Below are positions 1-6,542 of a DNA stretch of 12,831 bases, piece after piece. The number at the start of each line of letters is the position of its first letter. Position 1 is the stretch's first letter. The position numbers and the translations under genes are program-made. This DNA comes from Acidimicrobiia bacterium (lineage in GTDB: Bacteria; Actinomycetota; Acidimicrobiia; Acidimicrobiales; JACDCH01). The stretch covers positions 1 through 12,831 of the forward strand of contig JACDCH010000112.1 in the NCBI GenBank assembly GCA_013694495.1. The letters are read 5' to 3'. Below the pieces are notes generated by a model. That model did not search any database and was not told the DNA's origin. It was given only the letters and a program-made list of their open reading frames with translations.

Positions 1-1256
1 GCCTCACGACGCTCGTGCGGGAGGCGCTCACCACGGCGCGGACCGGGCGGTGCGGCTCCGCGTACCTCGACCTGCCGACCGACGTCCTCATCGCCGACCT
101 GGGCGAGGCCCCCACCGCCTCGGCCCCCTACATCGCCACCTCGGGCGCCGACGCCGGCGCCGTCGACGAGGCCGTGCGGCTGCTGGCCGGCGCCGAGAGG
201 CCCTGCGTGCTCGTGGGCGGTGGCGCGTTCTGGGGTGGCGCCGGCGACGCCCTCCGCGACTTCGCCGAGGCCAGCGGCATTCCTGTCACCACCACGTCCC
301 ACAGCCGTGGCCTGCTCCCCGACAACCACCCGACCTGCCTCGGCGGTTTGCTGCACGGCGGTGTCGGGGTGGCCTTCGCCGATGTCGTGCTCATCGTCGG
401 CAGCCGGTTCAACGGCAACCTGCTCTTCGGCAAGGACCCGCTCTGGCGGGCCGACCACACCGTCATCCAGATCGACGCCGACCCCACCGGCTTCGCCCTC
501 AACCGCACCCCCGCCCTGGGCCTGCTGGGCGACTGCGCCGTTGTCCTCCGCCAGCTTACCGCGGCCTGGAAGGGCGAGCCCCCCACCGCCTGGTGCGAGG
601 AGGCCAAGGGGTACTCCGAGGCCTCCTTCGCCCACTGGGTCGAGGAGACCGAAGCCGACGCCAGCGGCGTGCACCCCGGCTGGGCGGCGCGCGAGCTGTG
701 CGCCTTCGCCGAGGAGCAGGGCGGCGGCGACCAGACCGTGGTGGTCGACGGCGGCGACGCCCTGGGCTGGGCCCTGGCCTTCGTGCGGGCCGAGCAGGCC
801 GGCTCGTTCCTCTTCACCTCCGACGCCCTCGGCACCCTCGGAGTGGGCGTGCCTTACGCCGTCGCGGCGCCGCTCGCCCGCACCCAGGGGCCAACCTTCG
901 CCTTCATCGGCGACGGCGCCTTCGGTCTGTCGGCCATGGAGATCGAGACGGCGGCCCGCATCGGCAGCGCCCCGGTGATCGTGGTGTCCAACAACCGCAG
1001 CTGGGGCGACGTCCGCTACGAGGAGTCGGAGTGGTTCGGCTCGACGGTCGGTACCGACATCGGTGGCGGCGTCCGCTACGACCAGCTGGCCGTTGCCCTC
1101 GGGGGCCACGGCGAGCGGGTCGAGCGGCCCGAGGAGCTGCGCCCCGCCCTGGAGCGGTCGCTGGCCAGCGGCGTTGTGTCGGTGATCGACGTGCTCACCG
1201 ACCCCGATTGCCCCAACGAGGTCCTGCGCAACATGGGCGCCCTGGCACTGCAGTAG
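1..1256 (+). CDS. Thiamine-diphosphate-dependent enzyme, acetolactate synthase-like (5' end outside window)
   Basis: The reading frame is open from base 3 and runs off the left edge, so the N-terminal pyrimidine-binding domain is mostly missing. What remains is the central Rossmann-like domain (about the first 190 visible residues, with a VLVGGGAFWGG turn and IVGSRFNGNLLFG) and the C-terminal cofactor domain. The latter shows the classic ThDP/Mg motif: GDGAFG near 909, then the paired Asn of VVSNNRSWG near 990. The family includes acetolactate synthase, benzoylformate decarboxylase and oxalyl-CoA decarboxylase; the substrate cannot be fixed from this part. The protein ends normally at a TAG. 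It lies 115 bases before the first truncated HhH-GPD 5' end and looks like the resident chromosomal neighbour of the array. Family assignment is firm, specific function is not. Confidence 0.9.
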   Translation, partial: LTTLVREALTTARTGRCGSAYLDLPTDVLIADLGEAPTASAPYIATSGADAGAVDEAVRLLAGAERPCVLVGGGAFWGGAGDALRDFAEASGIPVTTTSHSRGLLPDNHPTCLGGLLHGGVGVAFADVVLIVGSRFNGNLLFGKDPLWRADHTVIQIDADPTGFALNRTPALGLLGDCAVVLRQLTAAWKGEPPTAWCEEAKGYSEASFAHWVEETEADASGVHPGWAARELCAFAEEQGGGDQTVVVDGGDALGWALAFVRAEQAGSFLFTSDALGTLGVGVPYAVAAPLARTQGPTFAFIGDGAFGLSAMEIETAARIGSAPVIVVSNNRSWGDVRYEESEWFGSTVGTDIGGGVRYDQLAVALGGHGERVERPEELRPALERSLASGVVSVIDVLTDPDCPNEVLRNMGALALQ

Positions 1257-1370
1257 CCCGGCGCTGCCTCGGCAACGGGCCGGACACGATTCCGGGGGCA
1301 GATGCCCCAGGGATCGGTGGTGGTGGTCGTGGTGGCTGGTGCGCGAGGGCGCCTGACGATCACCCCGCCT

Positions 1371-1492
1371 CTGCAGGGAACTCTCGCCGTCACGGGCAAC
1401 GCTGAGGCCGACCTCCTTGTCAACACCGAGCCGGCTGGCCACACTTTTGGGGATGCTGCTCGACCAGCACATGCGGTAACGAAGAGCAGCGC
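1371..1492 (+). repeat. Truncated HhH-GPD 5' end, copy 1, with cassette left-end motif
   Basis: The sequence matches codons 1-32 of the intact gene at 10484, but its start codon is CTG instead of ATG and one extra G follows the CCG of the NTEP codons. With that base removed it reads LATLLGMLLDQHMR and stops at TAA 1477-1479. The match to the intact gene ends at CAGCA (1465-1469), after which the shared left-end sequence ATGCGGTAACGAAGAGCAGC begins. GCTGCTC (1455-1461) and GAGCAGC (1484-1490) form a perfect 7-base inverted repeat around the junction, 22 bases apart. Just upstream, GACGATC resembles the TACGATC promoter box of copy 4, so a decayed promoter came with the fragment. If the array grows at its right end, this is the 5' end of the original resident gene. 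Confidence 0.8.
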
Positions 1493-1521
1493 CGAGCACG
1501 ACGCTGCGGCTGATCGACGGC

Positions 1522-1920
1522 TCACGGCGCGGACACGGCGCAGCGGACACCGGCCGCACCGGCGATCCGAGCGTCGAGGGTGACCAAGGTCGAGCCTGTC
1601 AGTTCGGCCAGCGCGACGTACGAGGCGTCGTAGGTGGAGAGGTTGCGCCTCAGCTCCCACGCCCGAGCGGCCAGGATGTCGTACGGCCAGAGCTCGATGG
1701 GGAGGTCCAGGAGGTCGGCATGCGCCTGGACGGCTTGGTCACTGCTGATGAGACCTACGAGTTCGTGGCGGCGCAGTACGTTCGCCGCCTCGAACACCGC
1801 GAGGTGAGGTGCGATCAACTCGGTGCCGGTGATCGCGGCCGTTGCCCATCGTCCAGAGGCGCCGGCGTCCACGAGCACGGCAACCAGTGCCGACGAATCG
1901 CAGACGATGCGTCCGGTCAA
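1522..1920 (-). CDS. vapC: VapC-type PIN-domain ribonuclease toxin (module 1)
   Basis: A 132-residue PIN-domain protein, the usual VapC length. The acidic metal-binding set is visible: D8 in CDSSAL, E44 in FEAANVL, D98 in YDASYVAL and D116 in TLDARI. VapC toxins cleave tRNA or rRNA in the cytoplasm when their antitoxin is lost. The ATG overlaps the stop of the upstream antitoxin by four bases (ATGA), so the pair is translationally coupled in the usual antitoxin-first order. It occupies the first cargo block and is oriented against the HhH-GPD copies, so it is not driven from the fragment's promoter. The target RNA cannot be predicted. Confidence 0.9.
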   Translation of the reverse strand: MTGRIVCDSSALVAVLVDAGASGRWATAAITGTELIAPHLAVFEAANVLRRHELVGLISSDQAVQAHADLLDLPIELWPYDILAARAWELRRNLSTYDASYVALAELTGSTLVTLDARIAGAAGVRCAVSAP

Positions 1921-2153
1921 CGCCGCTCGGCGTCGCGGCCGGCGAGGATCGTCTCTGCGTCTACTCGCACCCCGGTTGCCTGCACGCGGGCCCGAGCCCG
2001 GGCGATCACGTCGTCAACGGCGGGCTTGGCAACAGCATCGACGAGGAAGCCCCGCAAGTACTCCTGCAAGGACTTGCCTGCCCGGGCTGCGCGCGCCGCG
2101 AGCTCGTCGTGCACCTCCGCAGGAACGTCTCGCACCGTGATGGCCACACCCAT
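1917..2153 (-). CDS. vapB: VapB-type ribbon-helix-helix antitoxin (module 1)
   Basis: This 78-residue protein begins MGVAITVRDVPAEVHDELA, typical of FitA/Arc-like ribbon-helix-helix antitoxins: a short DNA-binding beta strand followed by two helices (about residues 1-45), then a charged tail that should wrap the toxin. The ATG at 2153 was chosen because the strand begins there and a TAGTCT box lies seven bases upstream, which indicates a leaderless transcript; the open frame extends further upstream but without family-like sequence. It is the first gene of the vapBC operon and presumably represses it together with VapC. Confidence 0.85.
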   Translation of the reverse strand: MGVAITVRDVPAEVHDELAARAARAGKSLQEYLRGFLVDAVAKPAVDDVIARARARVQATGVRVDAETILAGRDAERR

Positions 2154-2184
2154 GACTGCCAGACTAGCAGCACTGCTGCCAGAC
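2154..2184 (-). promoter_or_regulatory. Promoter and repeat operator of vapBC module 1
   Basis: On the minus strand TAGTCT (2161-2166) stands seven bases before the vapB ATG. The box sits among a direct repeat, CTGCCAGAC at 2156-2164 and 2176-2184 (+ strand reading), 20 bases apart, with a small dyad AGCAG-CA-CTGCT (2166-2177) between. Such repeats around the -10 box suit autorepression by a ribbon-helix-helix antitoxin; the binding itself is inferred. Confidence 0.5.
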
Positions 2185-2257
2185 CAGCTGCAATGGCTCG
2201 CGGCCACACGACGGTGATCCGAAGCGCACCCCGACAGACTGTCGAGATGGCGATGCC

Positions 2258-2357
2258 GTCGACGGAGTACGCGGTCGCTGACCCGTGAACACCGAGCCAC
2301 TGGCGACACTGTTCGCGACGCTGCTCGAGCAGCACATGCCGTTACGAACGCAGCGAC
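2258..2357 (+). repeat. Truncated HhH-GPD 5' end, copy 2 (most decayed), with left-end motif
   Basis: The clear part starts with the NTEPLATLF codons at about 2286 and runs through LLEQH to ATGCCGTTACGAACGCAGCG. Compared with the other copies the left end has two substitutions (GCGGTAAC became GCCGTTAC) and one missing base. Upstream, GCGGTCGCTGACCC resembles the gene's codons 6-11, followed by an apparent deletion of about 14 bases; no start codon survives. CGCTGC (2320-2325) and GCAGCG (2350-2355) retain the dyad around the junction. It lies only about 30 bases upstream of vapB module 2, so the left-end motif is close to that operon's operator. Confidence 0.7.
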
Positions 2358-2362
2358 AAGGC

Positions 2363-2382
2363 GTAGCACGGCGTGCTACGGT
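2363..2382 (+). promoter_or_regulatory. Palindromic operator overlapping the -10 box of vapBC module 2
   Basis: GTAGCACG-G-CGTGCTAC (2363-2379) is a perfect inverted repeat with 8-base arms and a single central base. Its right edge overlaps TACGGT (2377-2382), which stands six bases before the GTG start of vapB. A repressor bound here would cover the promoter, as expected for autoregulation by a Phd-type antitoxin. The palindrome is seen; the regulator is inferred. Confidence 0.6.
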
Positions 2383-2388
2383 GCGACC

Positions 2389-2643
2389 GTGGGCAAGGAG
2401 ATCACCCAGCGGGAGCTACGCAACGACAGCGGCGACATCATGCGTCGGCTCGACGACGGCGAGACCTTCATCGTCACTCGCAACGGTGTCCCGGTCGGTG
2501 AGCTGCTCCCGTTGCGCCGCCACCGGTTCGTCGCGGCCGAGACTGCTGTCGCGATGTTCCGGACGGCTCCGGGAGTCGACTACGAGCGCTTCCGAGCAGA
2601 CCTTGACGCCGCCGCGGGCCAGGACCCGATGCCCCGTGCCTGA
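2389..2643 (+). CDS. vapB: Phd/YefM-type antitoxin (module 2)
   Basis: This 84-residue protein has the Phd/YefM pattern: QRELRNDSGDIMRRLDDGE (helical dimerisation and DNA-binding part) followed by the beta segment FIVTRNGVPVGELLPL, and a C-terminal tail (from about residue 45) that should neutralise the toxin. It starts at GTG 2389, six bases after a TACGGT box, so it is probably leaderless. Its stop overlaps the start of the toxin gene by eight bases. It is clearly related to the antitoxin at 8065-8301 in another cargo block. Confidence 0.88.
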   Translation: MGKEITQRELRNDSGDIMRRLDDGETFIVTRNGVPVGELLPLRRHRFVAAETAVAMFRTAPGVDYERFRADLDAAAGQDPMPRA

Positions 2644-3049
2644 GCGCCGCCGCCACGAGCGTGGAGTGCTCGACACTTCGGTGATCATCGACCTCGACGA
2701 GCTGGACCCGCTCGACCTCCCGATCTCGGTGGCGGTCAGCACCATCACCATCGCCGAGCTGGCGGCCGCACCCCACGCGACGGATGATCCCGACGAGCGC
2801 GGACGCCGCCAAGACCGCCTCCAGCGGACCGAAGCCACCTTCGACCCTCTGCCCTTCGATGTCGACGCGGCCCGCGCCTACGGGCGGATCTTTGCATCGG
2901 TGGTTGCAGCGGGACGCAAGGCCCGCGGCGCACGCGCCGTCGATCTGCTCATCGCGGCGAACGCACTCGCTGCCGAGCTACCGCTGTACACCCGCAACGG
3001 CGCCGACTTCCGAGCCCTCGACCACCTCATCGAGGTGGTGGTCGTCTAG
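2636..3049 (+). CDS. vapC: VapC-type PIN-domain ribonuclease toxin (module 2)
   Basis: The frame is open far upstream, through copy 2 of the HhH-GPD fragment, but the PIN fold begins at LDTSVIIDL, so GTG 2636 (overlapping the vapB stop by eight bases) is taken as start, giving 137 residues. The acidic set is D13 (LDTS), E41 (ITIAEL), D103 (AVDLLIA) and D124 (NGADF). The C-terminal PLYTRNGADF is typical of VapC. It resembles the toxin of module 4 along its whole length. A hairpin, ACCACCTC-ATC-GAGGTGGT (3021-3039), lies in the last codons and could slow or end transcription, although no U tract follows. Confidence 0.9.
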   Translation: MPERRRHERGVLDTSVIIDLDELDPLDLPISVAVSTITIAELAAAPHATDDPDERGRRQDRLQRTEATFDPLPFDVDAARAYGRIFASVVAAGRKARGARAVDLLIAANALAAELPLYTRNGADFRALDHLIEVVVV

Positions 3050-3229
3050 GTCCTGCCGTGATCGCTTTTGGTTTGTGACCGCGCCTCTGGGCATCAGTCG
3101 TGAGAGCGTGGAGCAAGGCGAGGATTGGCACCAGGGACCTGCATTTCGGGCTGTCGTGCCCGAGGGCCCGACCGGTTCGTGCATCACCGCGTCAGTGCAC
3201 CGGGCGGGCGCGGGGCCGGCGACCTTCCG

Positions 3230-3709
3230 TCATCGGTTCACCAACGGCGGAGTCGCGATCGCACTCTCCGAGGCATCCCCCACGGACGCAGCGCTTGTCC
3301 GCATGCCCCAGGCGAACACCGTCGCAAGAACGAGACCGCTCGCGAGCGTCAGCGCGTTGACGGCGTTCTCGATCCCCGTCAGCGCGTCCGCAGGCTTGGT
3401 CGCGTGATACGTGACGTGCGGCACCGTGAACGCCGCGAACCCCAGGAGCGCGATCTGGATCGCCGCTCGATTGGCCCAGGCCGCCGCCACGATCAGGACG
3501 ACGCCGGTGGCGAAGAAGCCCGCGCCCACATCGCGGGCGAGATGCTCGTTGTACGGCGGCTCGGCGGCGACGAGTCGAGGGTCGAACCCCGGGAAGGAGA
3601 GGAACCAACGCTCCGGTGCGACCAGCGCCCACAGACCGATGACCAGCTGAGGCACCCCCATCGCCACGGCGACGCCCAAGCGAACCCAGCGAGCGACGTC
3701 GGTTGCCAT
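3230..3709 (-). CDS. Four-helix membrane protein of unknown function
   Basis: A 159-residue protein with four likely membrane segments (about residues 10-30, 61-79, 82-103 and 113-136) and a polar C-terminal tail. A charged loop between the first two segments holds PPYNEHLARDVG. It resembles small DoxX-like or hypothetical actinobacterial membrane proteins, but I cannot name a family. The ATG at 3709 is preceded by TACCGT seven bases upstream, consistent with a leaderless transcript. It is transcribed divergently from the MocR-type regulator gene, the usual arrangement for a MocR target, so a role in transport or metabolism of an amine or pyridoxal-related compound is possible but not shown. 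The 180 bases between this gene and vapC module 2 show no feature. Confidence 0.75.
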   Translation of the reverse strand: MATDVARWVRLGVAVAMGVPQLVIGLWALVAPERWFLSFPGFDPRLVAAEPPYNEHLARDVGAGFFATGVVLIVAAAWANRAAIQIALLGFAAFTVPHVTYHATKPADALTGIENAVNALTLASGLVLATVFAWGMRTSAASVGDASESAIATPPLVNR

Positions 3710-3715
3710 GCGGGG

Positions 3716-3750
3716 TACGGTACGACCAAGTGGTCTGGGCCTCCAGACCA
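3716..3750. promoter_or_regulatory. Divergent promoter with nested inverted repeats, likely MocR operator
   Basis: Between the membrane protein and the regulator lie GACCA-AG-TGGTC (3724-3735) and TGGTCTGG-GCCT-CCAGACCA (3731-3750), a perfect 8-base inverted repeat that shares TGGTC with the first. The minus-strand -10 box of the membrane gene (3717-3722) touches the left side, and TACGGT at 3716-3721 could serve the regulator. Three spaced GACCA/TGGTC units next to a divergent MocR gene are a good candidate for its binding site. Confidence 0.55.
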
Positions 3751-3776
3751 GTTCATCGTCGAAACGACAGACCACA

Positions 3777-5132
3777 TTGCCAGACCTCTTGCTGGACATC
3801 GGACCGGGACCGGCCCGAGCAGCGGCCGTCGAGCAGGCGCTGCGACGGTCCATCATCGGAGGCCGACTCGCGTCCGGGACCCGGCTGCCGTCGTCCCGGG
3901 AGCTCGCACGAGACCTGGGATGCGCCCGCGCCACGGTCGTGACGGCGTACGAGCAACTCGTGGCCGAGGGCTACCTCGTCGCCGCCGCCGGGTCAGGCAC
4001 CACCGTCGCGAGCGTGCGGACGTCTCCGCCAGCCGGCGAAGCTGACTCGTCGAAGGGCTTCTTCACCGACCTCCTGCCCGGCGAGCCGGATCCGAGCTCG
4101 TTTCCGCGCCAGGCGTGGGGAGTGGCACTCCGAAAGGTCTTGCACACCAGCCCCGACGGTCTGTTCCGCTACGGTGACCGGCGGGGCTTGGCGGAGCTGC
4201 GCGTCGCGCTGGCCGGGTATCTTGCTCGCTCGCGATCGGTGGTCGTTGATCCCTCGCGCGTCGTGATCTTCGGCGGGTTCGCATCGGCGCTCTCGGTGTT
4301 GGCGACGACCTTCCATCGTCTCGGCATCGACCGAGTCGCTGTCGAAGATCCGGGCTTGCCACCACTTCGAAAGGTCATCACGGCCGGCGGTCCAGCCATC
4401 GTGCCGATTCGGGTCGACGAACACGGGCTGCGCGTCGACGACCTTGCCGCCGCGCGCGTCGTTCTCTGCACCCCCGCGCACCAGTATCCGATGGGCGTGG
4501 TCCTGTCTGCCACGCGGCGCGTTGCACTCATCGATTGGGCCCGCGACAACGACGGTTGGATCATCGAGGACGACTACGACGGCGAGTTTCGCTATGACCG
4601 CCGGCCAGTAGGAGCAATGCAGGGTCTCGATCCTGAACGGGTCATCTACGGCGGCACCGCCAGCAAATCGCTCGCGCCGGGTGTCGGGCTGGCCTGGCTG
4701 GTGCTCCCGCCAAGGCTCCTCGAACCCGTGCTCGACACCCTGCGCCAGCGGCGCGACACGGTTTCCTCGATCGAACAAGCCGCGCTCGCGGACTTCATCG
4801 CGACCGGACGACTGGACAGGCATCTGCGCTCACAGCGCCAGCACTACCGACGGCGCCGCGACAGCCTCGTCCAACTGCTGGAGAACCATGCACCCTGGCT
4901 CGAGGTAGCGGGCGTCTCGGCAGGCCTGCACGCGACCGCGCTCCTTCACGACCGCGACGAGCAGGCGATCATCGAGCGAGCGGCAGCCCGATCGGTTGCG
5001 CTGTTCGGGATCGCGAACCACAGCATCGGCGCGCCGACGCGGCAGGGTCTCGTCATCGGCTACAGCCGATCAGCAGCCCACGCCTTTCCTCAGGCACTCG
5101 AGACCCTCGCCGGCATCCTCAACCTCCGCTGA
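3777..5132 (+). CDS. MocR-family regulator (GntR winged helix fused to fold-type I aminotransferase domain)
   Basis: A complete 451-residue protein. Residues 1-80 form the GntR-type winged helix (ALRRSIIGGRLASGTRLPSS, then LARDLGCARATVVTAYEQLV), a linker follows, and residues about 95-450 are an aminotransferase-like domain with CTPAHQYPMG, the acidic EDDYDGEF (264-271) and the pyridoxal-phosphate lysine in TASKSLAPG (K297). MocR proteins are cytoplasmic transcription factors that sense PLP or its amino adducts (GabR, PdxR and others). TTG 3777 was chosen because the conserved N terminus (LPDLLLDIGPGP) starts there; an in-frame ATG at 3708 would add 23 unlike residues and overlap the divergent gene's start. 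No vitamin B6 or GABA gene is nearby, so the effector is unknown. Confidence 0.9.
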   Translation: MPDLLLDIGPGPARAAAVEQALRRSIIGGRLASGTRLPSSRELARDLGCARATVVTAYEQLVAEGYLVAAAGSGTTVASVRTSPPAGEADSSKGFFTDLLPGEPDPSSFPRQAWGVALRKVLHTSPDGLFRYGDRRGLAELRVALAGYLARSRSVVVDPSRVVIFGGFASALSVLATTFHRLGIDRVAVEDPGLPPLRKVITAGGPAIVPIRVDEHGLRVDDLAAARVVLCTPAHQYPMGVVLSATRRVALIDWARDNDGWIIEDDYDGEFRYDRRPVGAMQGLDPERVIYGGTASKSLAPGVGLAWLVLPPRLLEPVLDTLRQRRDTVSSIEQAALADFIATGRLDRHLRSQRQHYRRRRDSLVQLLENHAPWLEVAGVSAGLHATALLHDRDEQAIIERAAARSVALFGIANHSIGAPTRQGLVIGYSRSAAHAFPQALETLAGILNLR

Positions 5133-5260
5133 GAATCCGCTTGGTGCTGCCCCAGGCCAGGCGCGCTCGCCGCGGACCTCGTTTCACAGGTTCGACGCCG
5201 TGGAGCAGGAGGCTCGGGAACACCACCGCGTTGCCGCGCGGACGAGGATCGCCAGGTCCT
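5119..5260 (-). pseudogene. C-terminal remnant of a 2OG-Fe(II) oxygenase (PKHD-hydroxylase-like)
   Basis: Read on the minus strand, one frame gives RGNAVVFPSLLLHGVEPVKRG, which fits the end of PKHD-type hydroxylases: a hydrophobic strand, the distal metal-binding His and the 2-oxoglutarate-binding Arg after PV..G. Upstream of RGN the frame turns proline-rich and loses resemblance, while a neighbouring frame looks more protein-like, so a frameshift is likely. The frame closes at 5119, overlapping the end of the MocR gene by 14 bases. No catalytic HxD half is present, so it cannot be functional. Recognition is from motif only. Confidence 0.45.
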
Positions 5261-5314
5261 CTGACCGGTAAATCTCCTGGAGTGGCCGGGGTTGGTGCGC
5301 GCGGGGTCGGGGTG

Positions 5315-5349
5315 CGGGGCGGAGCCCCGCTCGGGGCGTGAGCCCCGAG
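5315..5349. repeat. Two tandem strong GC hairpins
   Basis: CGGGGC-GGA-GCCCCG (5315-5329) is followed directly by CTCGGGGC-GTGA-GCCCCGAG (5330-5349), both perfect. There is no T run, so a simple intrinsic terminator is unlikely. They lie between two gene remnants and could be the end structure of a lost insertion element or a palindromic repeat element. Confidence 0.5.
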
Positions 5350-5358
5350 GCTTGGTGG

Positions 5359-5460
5359 TCAGGCGGCGGGAGCGAGGGTGACCTCGTCTCCGAGGGCTTG
5401 GAGTTGGCGGACGAGGTCTCGGGGCTTGCGGTCCGCCCGCGCCCACGCCGGTCCGCTTGT
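5359..5460 (-). pseudogene. 3' remnant of an unidentified gene, possibly a transposase tail
   Basis: The minus strand reads ARADRKPRDLVRQLQALGDE followed by VTLAPAA and a TGA at 5359-5361, with strong GC3 bias and natural protein composition. The pattern of an amphipathic helix followed by a short strand and Ala-Pro tail recalls C termini of some transposases, but I cannot name the family. It has no start, and sits between the tandem hairpins and the 3' end of vapC module 3. Low confidence. Confidence 0.3.
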
Positions 5461-5476
5461 CGGGCCTACCCAGACC

Positions 5477-5905
5477 TCAGAGCGCGAGCCGGTGCACCGT
5501 ATCGGTCACCGACTCGGCCAGCCGGGCGGCGAGGAGTTCCCGATCGGCGCTGACCAGGGTGACGCCAAGGCCGCGCGCCGCCGCAGCCCAGGTGGCGTCG
5601 TAGAAGGTGAGGCCATGCTGCGAGGCCAACCCGGCGGCGTCGCGCATCCACTCGGGGCTCGGCACGACCGGGGTGCCGACGATGGCGAGGAGGTCGTCGA
5701 GCTGGTCGGCCACGTCGTCCGCCGGCCAGTGCAGCGCCCGCGTGAGCACGTTGCCCACCTCGTAGAGGGCGAGGTCGAGGATGTGGACGTCGACGTCGTC
5801 GGCCACGTGGGCGGCCCGCAGCGCCCGAGCGGCATCGAGCTCGGACTCCCCCAACTCGTGGAACCACTTGATGAGCACCGAGGTATCGACGAGGAGCCGC
5901 GTCAC
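5477..5905 (-). CDS. vapC: VapC-type PIN-domain ribonuclease toxin (module 3)
   Basis: A 142-residue PIN protein with the full acidic set: D7 (VDTSVLIKW), E49 (LALYEVGNVL), D103 (TFYDATWAAAA) and D121 (LVSADRELL). The ATG overlaps the antitoxin stop by four bases (ATGA). This PIN subtype, with TSVLIKWFHE at the N terminus, differs from modules 2 and 4, so the modules were not made by local duplication. It sits in the middle of the largest cargo block, between gene debris on both sides. Confidence 0.9.
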   Translation of the reverse strand: MTRLLVDTSVLIKWFHELGESELDAARALRAAHVADDVDVHILDLALYEVGNVLTRALHWPADDVADQLDDLLAIVGTPVVPSPEWMRDAAGLASQHGLTFYDATWAAAARGLGVTLVSADRELLAARLAESVTDTVHRLAL

Positions 5906-6138
5906 CGCCGGTTGTTTCGGTCGGCCCGCACCAGATCGGCAGCATCGAAGGATCCCGCCCCGGCGAACCGGCGCTCCGATCGGACGATGGCCTCCGCCAC
6001 CAGGACCGGATCGGGCCGGCTCAGCTCGCGGCGGGCGGCGTCGGCGAGCAGCGCGCTCCGACTGACCGCCCGTCGCTCGGCCTCTTCGTCGATCCGAGCC
6101 AGCAGATCCTCCGGCAACGACACCATGACCTTGGCCAT
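5902..6138 (-). CDS. vapB: CopG/ribbon-helix-helix antitoxin (module 3)
   Basis: This 78-residue protein starts MAKVMVSLPEDLLARIDEEA, the standard CopG-type strand and first helix, followed by RRAVSRSALLADAARREL (helix 2). The tail SERRFAGAGSFDAADLVR is the likely toxin-binding part. The ATG at 6138 is supported by the family start and by TACACT six bases upstream. A longer open frame upstream runs through IS30 debris and is not part of the gene. Confidence 0.88.
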   Translation of the reverse strand: MAKVMVSLPEDLLARIDEEAERRAVSRSALLADAARRELSRPDPVLVAEAIVRSERRFAGAGSFDAADLVRADRNNRR

Positions 6139-6176
6139 GACCTCAGTGTAGCCAACCGTATTGCTTCGAGTATTGC
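6139..6176 (-). promoter_or_regulatory. Promoter and direct-repeat operator of vapBC module 3
   Basis: On the minus strand TACACT (6145-6150) lies six bases before the vapB ATG. Immediately upstream is a direct repeat, GTATTGC at 6158-6164 and again at 6170-6176 (+ strand reading), 12 bases apart. Closely spaced direct repeats suit cooperative binding by ribbon-helix-helix dimers. Confidence 0.5.
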
Positions 6177-6289
6177 CCAGGTTCTCACCGGCGCTGCCGT
6201 CGTCGTCGCTGCCCCTCACACGAACGCGTCGGGGCCTCGTGTCGAGCTTCCGTCGACGGGTGACCTCGCTCTCGCCAGCGCGCATGGCC

Positions 6290-6515
6290 GAGGCGAGCCG
6301 AAGCCTCGAGGCCGCCACCGGCTGCTGAGCGGGAGTTTGGTGCGCCCGCTGCGCAGGCATCGGGCCACCTCCGGCGCAGTTCGCCACGGCCTCGGATGTA
6401 CAGGGGCTCGTAGATCGTCTCGTGGAACAATCTCCGGATCGCCGGGGACAGAAGTCGCGGCGCAGCCTTCCGGAGATCTCTTCGGTCGTGCCTTCGGCGA
6501 GGAGGGAATGTGGCG
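6290..6515 (-). pseudogene. IS30-family transposase remnant
   Basis: Across three minus-strand frames the pieces align in order with the middle of an IS30 transposase: TEEISGRLRRDF (about 6485-6450), then HETIYEPLYIRGRGELRR (6424-6371), then ARCLRSGRTK (about 6365-6335). The family consensus around this part is SHETIYQ.LY..GRG.LRRE followed by a CLR.GR stretch, so the match is clear. At least two frameshifts separate the pieces, and both the N-terminal HTH and the rest of the DDE domain are gone. The insertion is therefore old and inactive. No flanking inverted repeats were found. Confidence 0.75.
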
Positions 6516-6542
6516 GACACGATCTCGAAGCGCTGCTGAGGG

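Noticed and set aside
50..1405. Long Arg/Pro-rich frames opposite or alongside the real genes
   Set aside because: They are low-complexity shadows caused by high GC and have no recognisable motifs.
1453..1492. Classical integron attC site
   Set aside because: The junction motif has GGTAACG and its complement CGTTACC; neither fits the GTTRRRY/RYYYAAC core pair, cargo runs in both directions, and no integron integrase is present.
2285..2635. Fusion of the HhH-GPD fragment to vapC module 2 in one long open frame
   Set aside because: The frame is open by chance through the antitoxin gene, which is read in another frame with clear Phd features; VapC begins at the overlap with it.
3708..3776. Upstream ATG 3708 as start of the MocR gene
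   Set aside because: The added 23 residues are unlike the family and would be encoded across the operator and divergent promoter.
5315..5349. Intrinsic terminator of the MocR gene
   Set aside because: The hairpins are strong, but they lie about 180 bases downstream and lack a T tract, so they are listed as a repeat.
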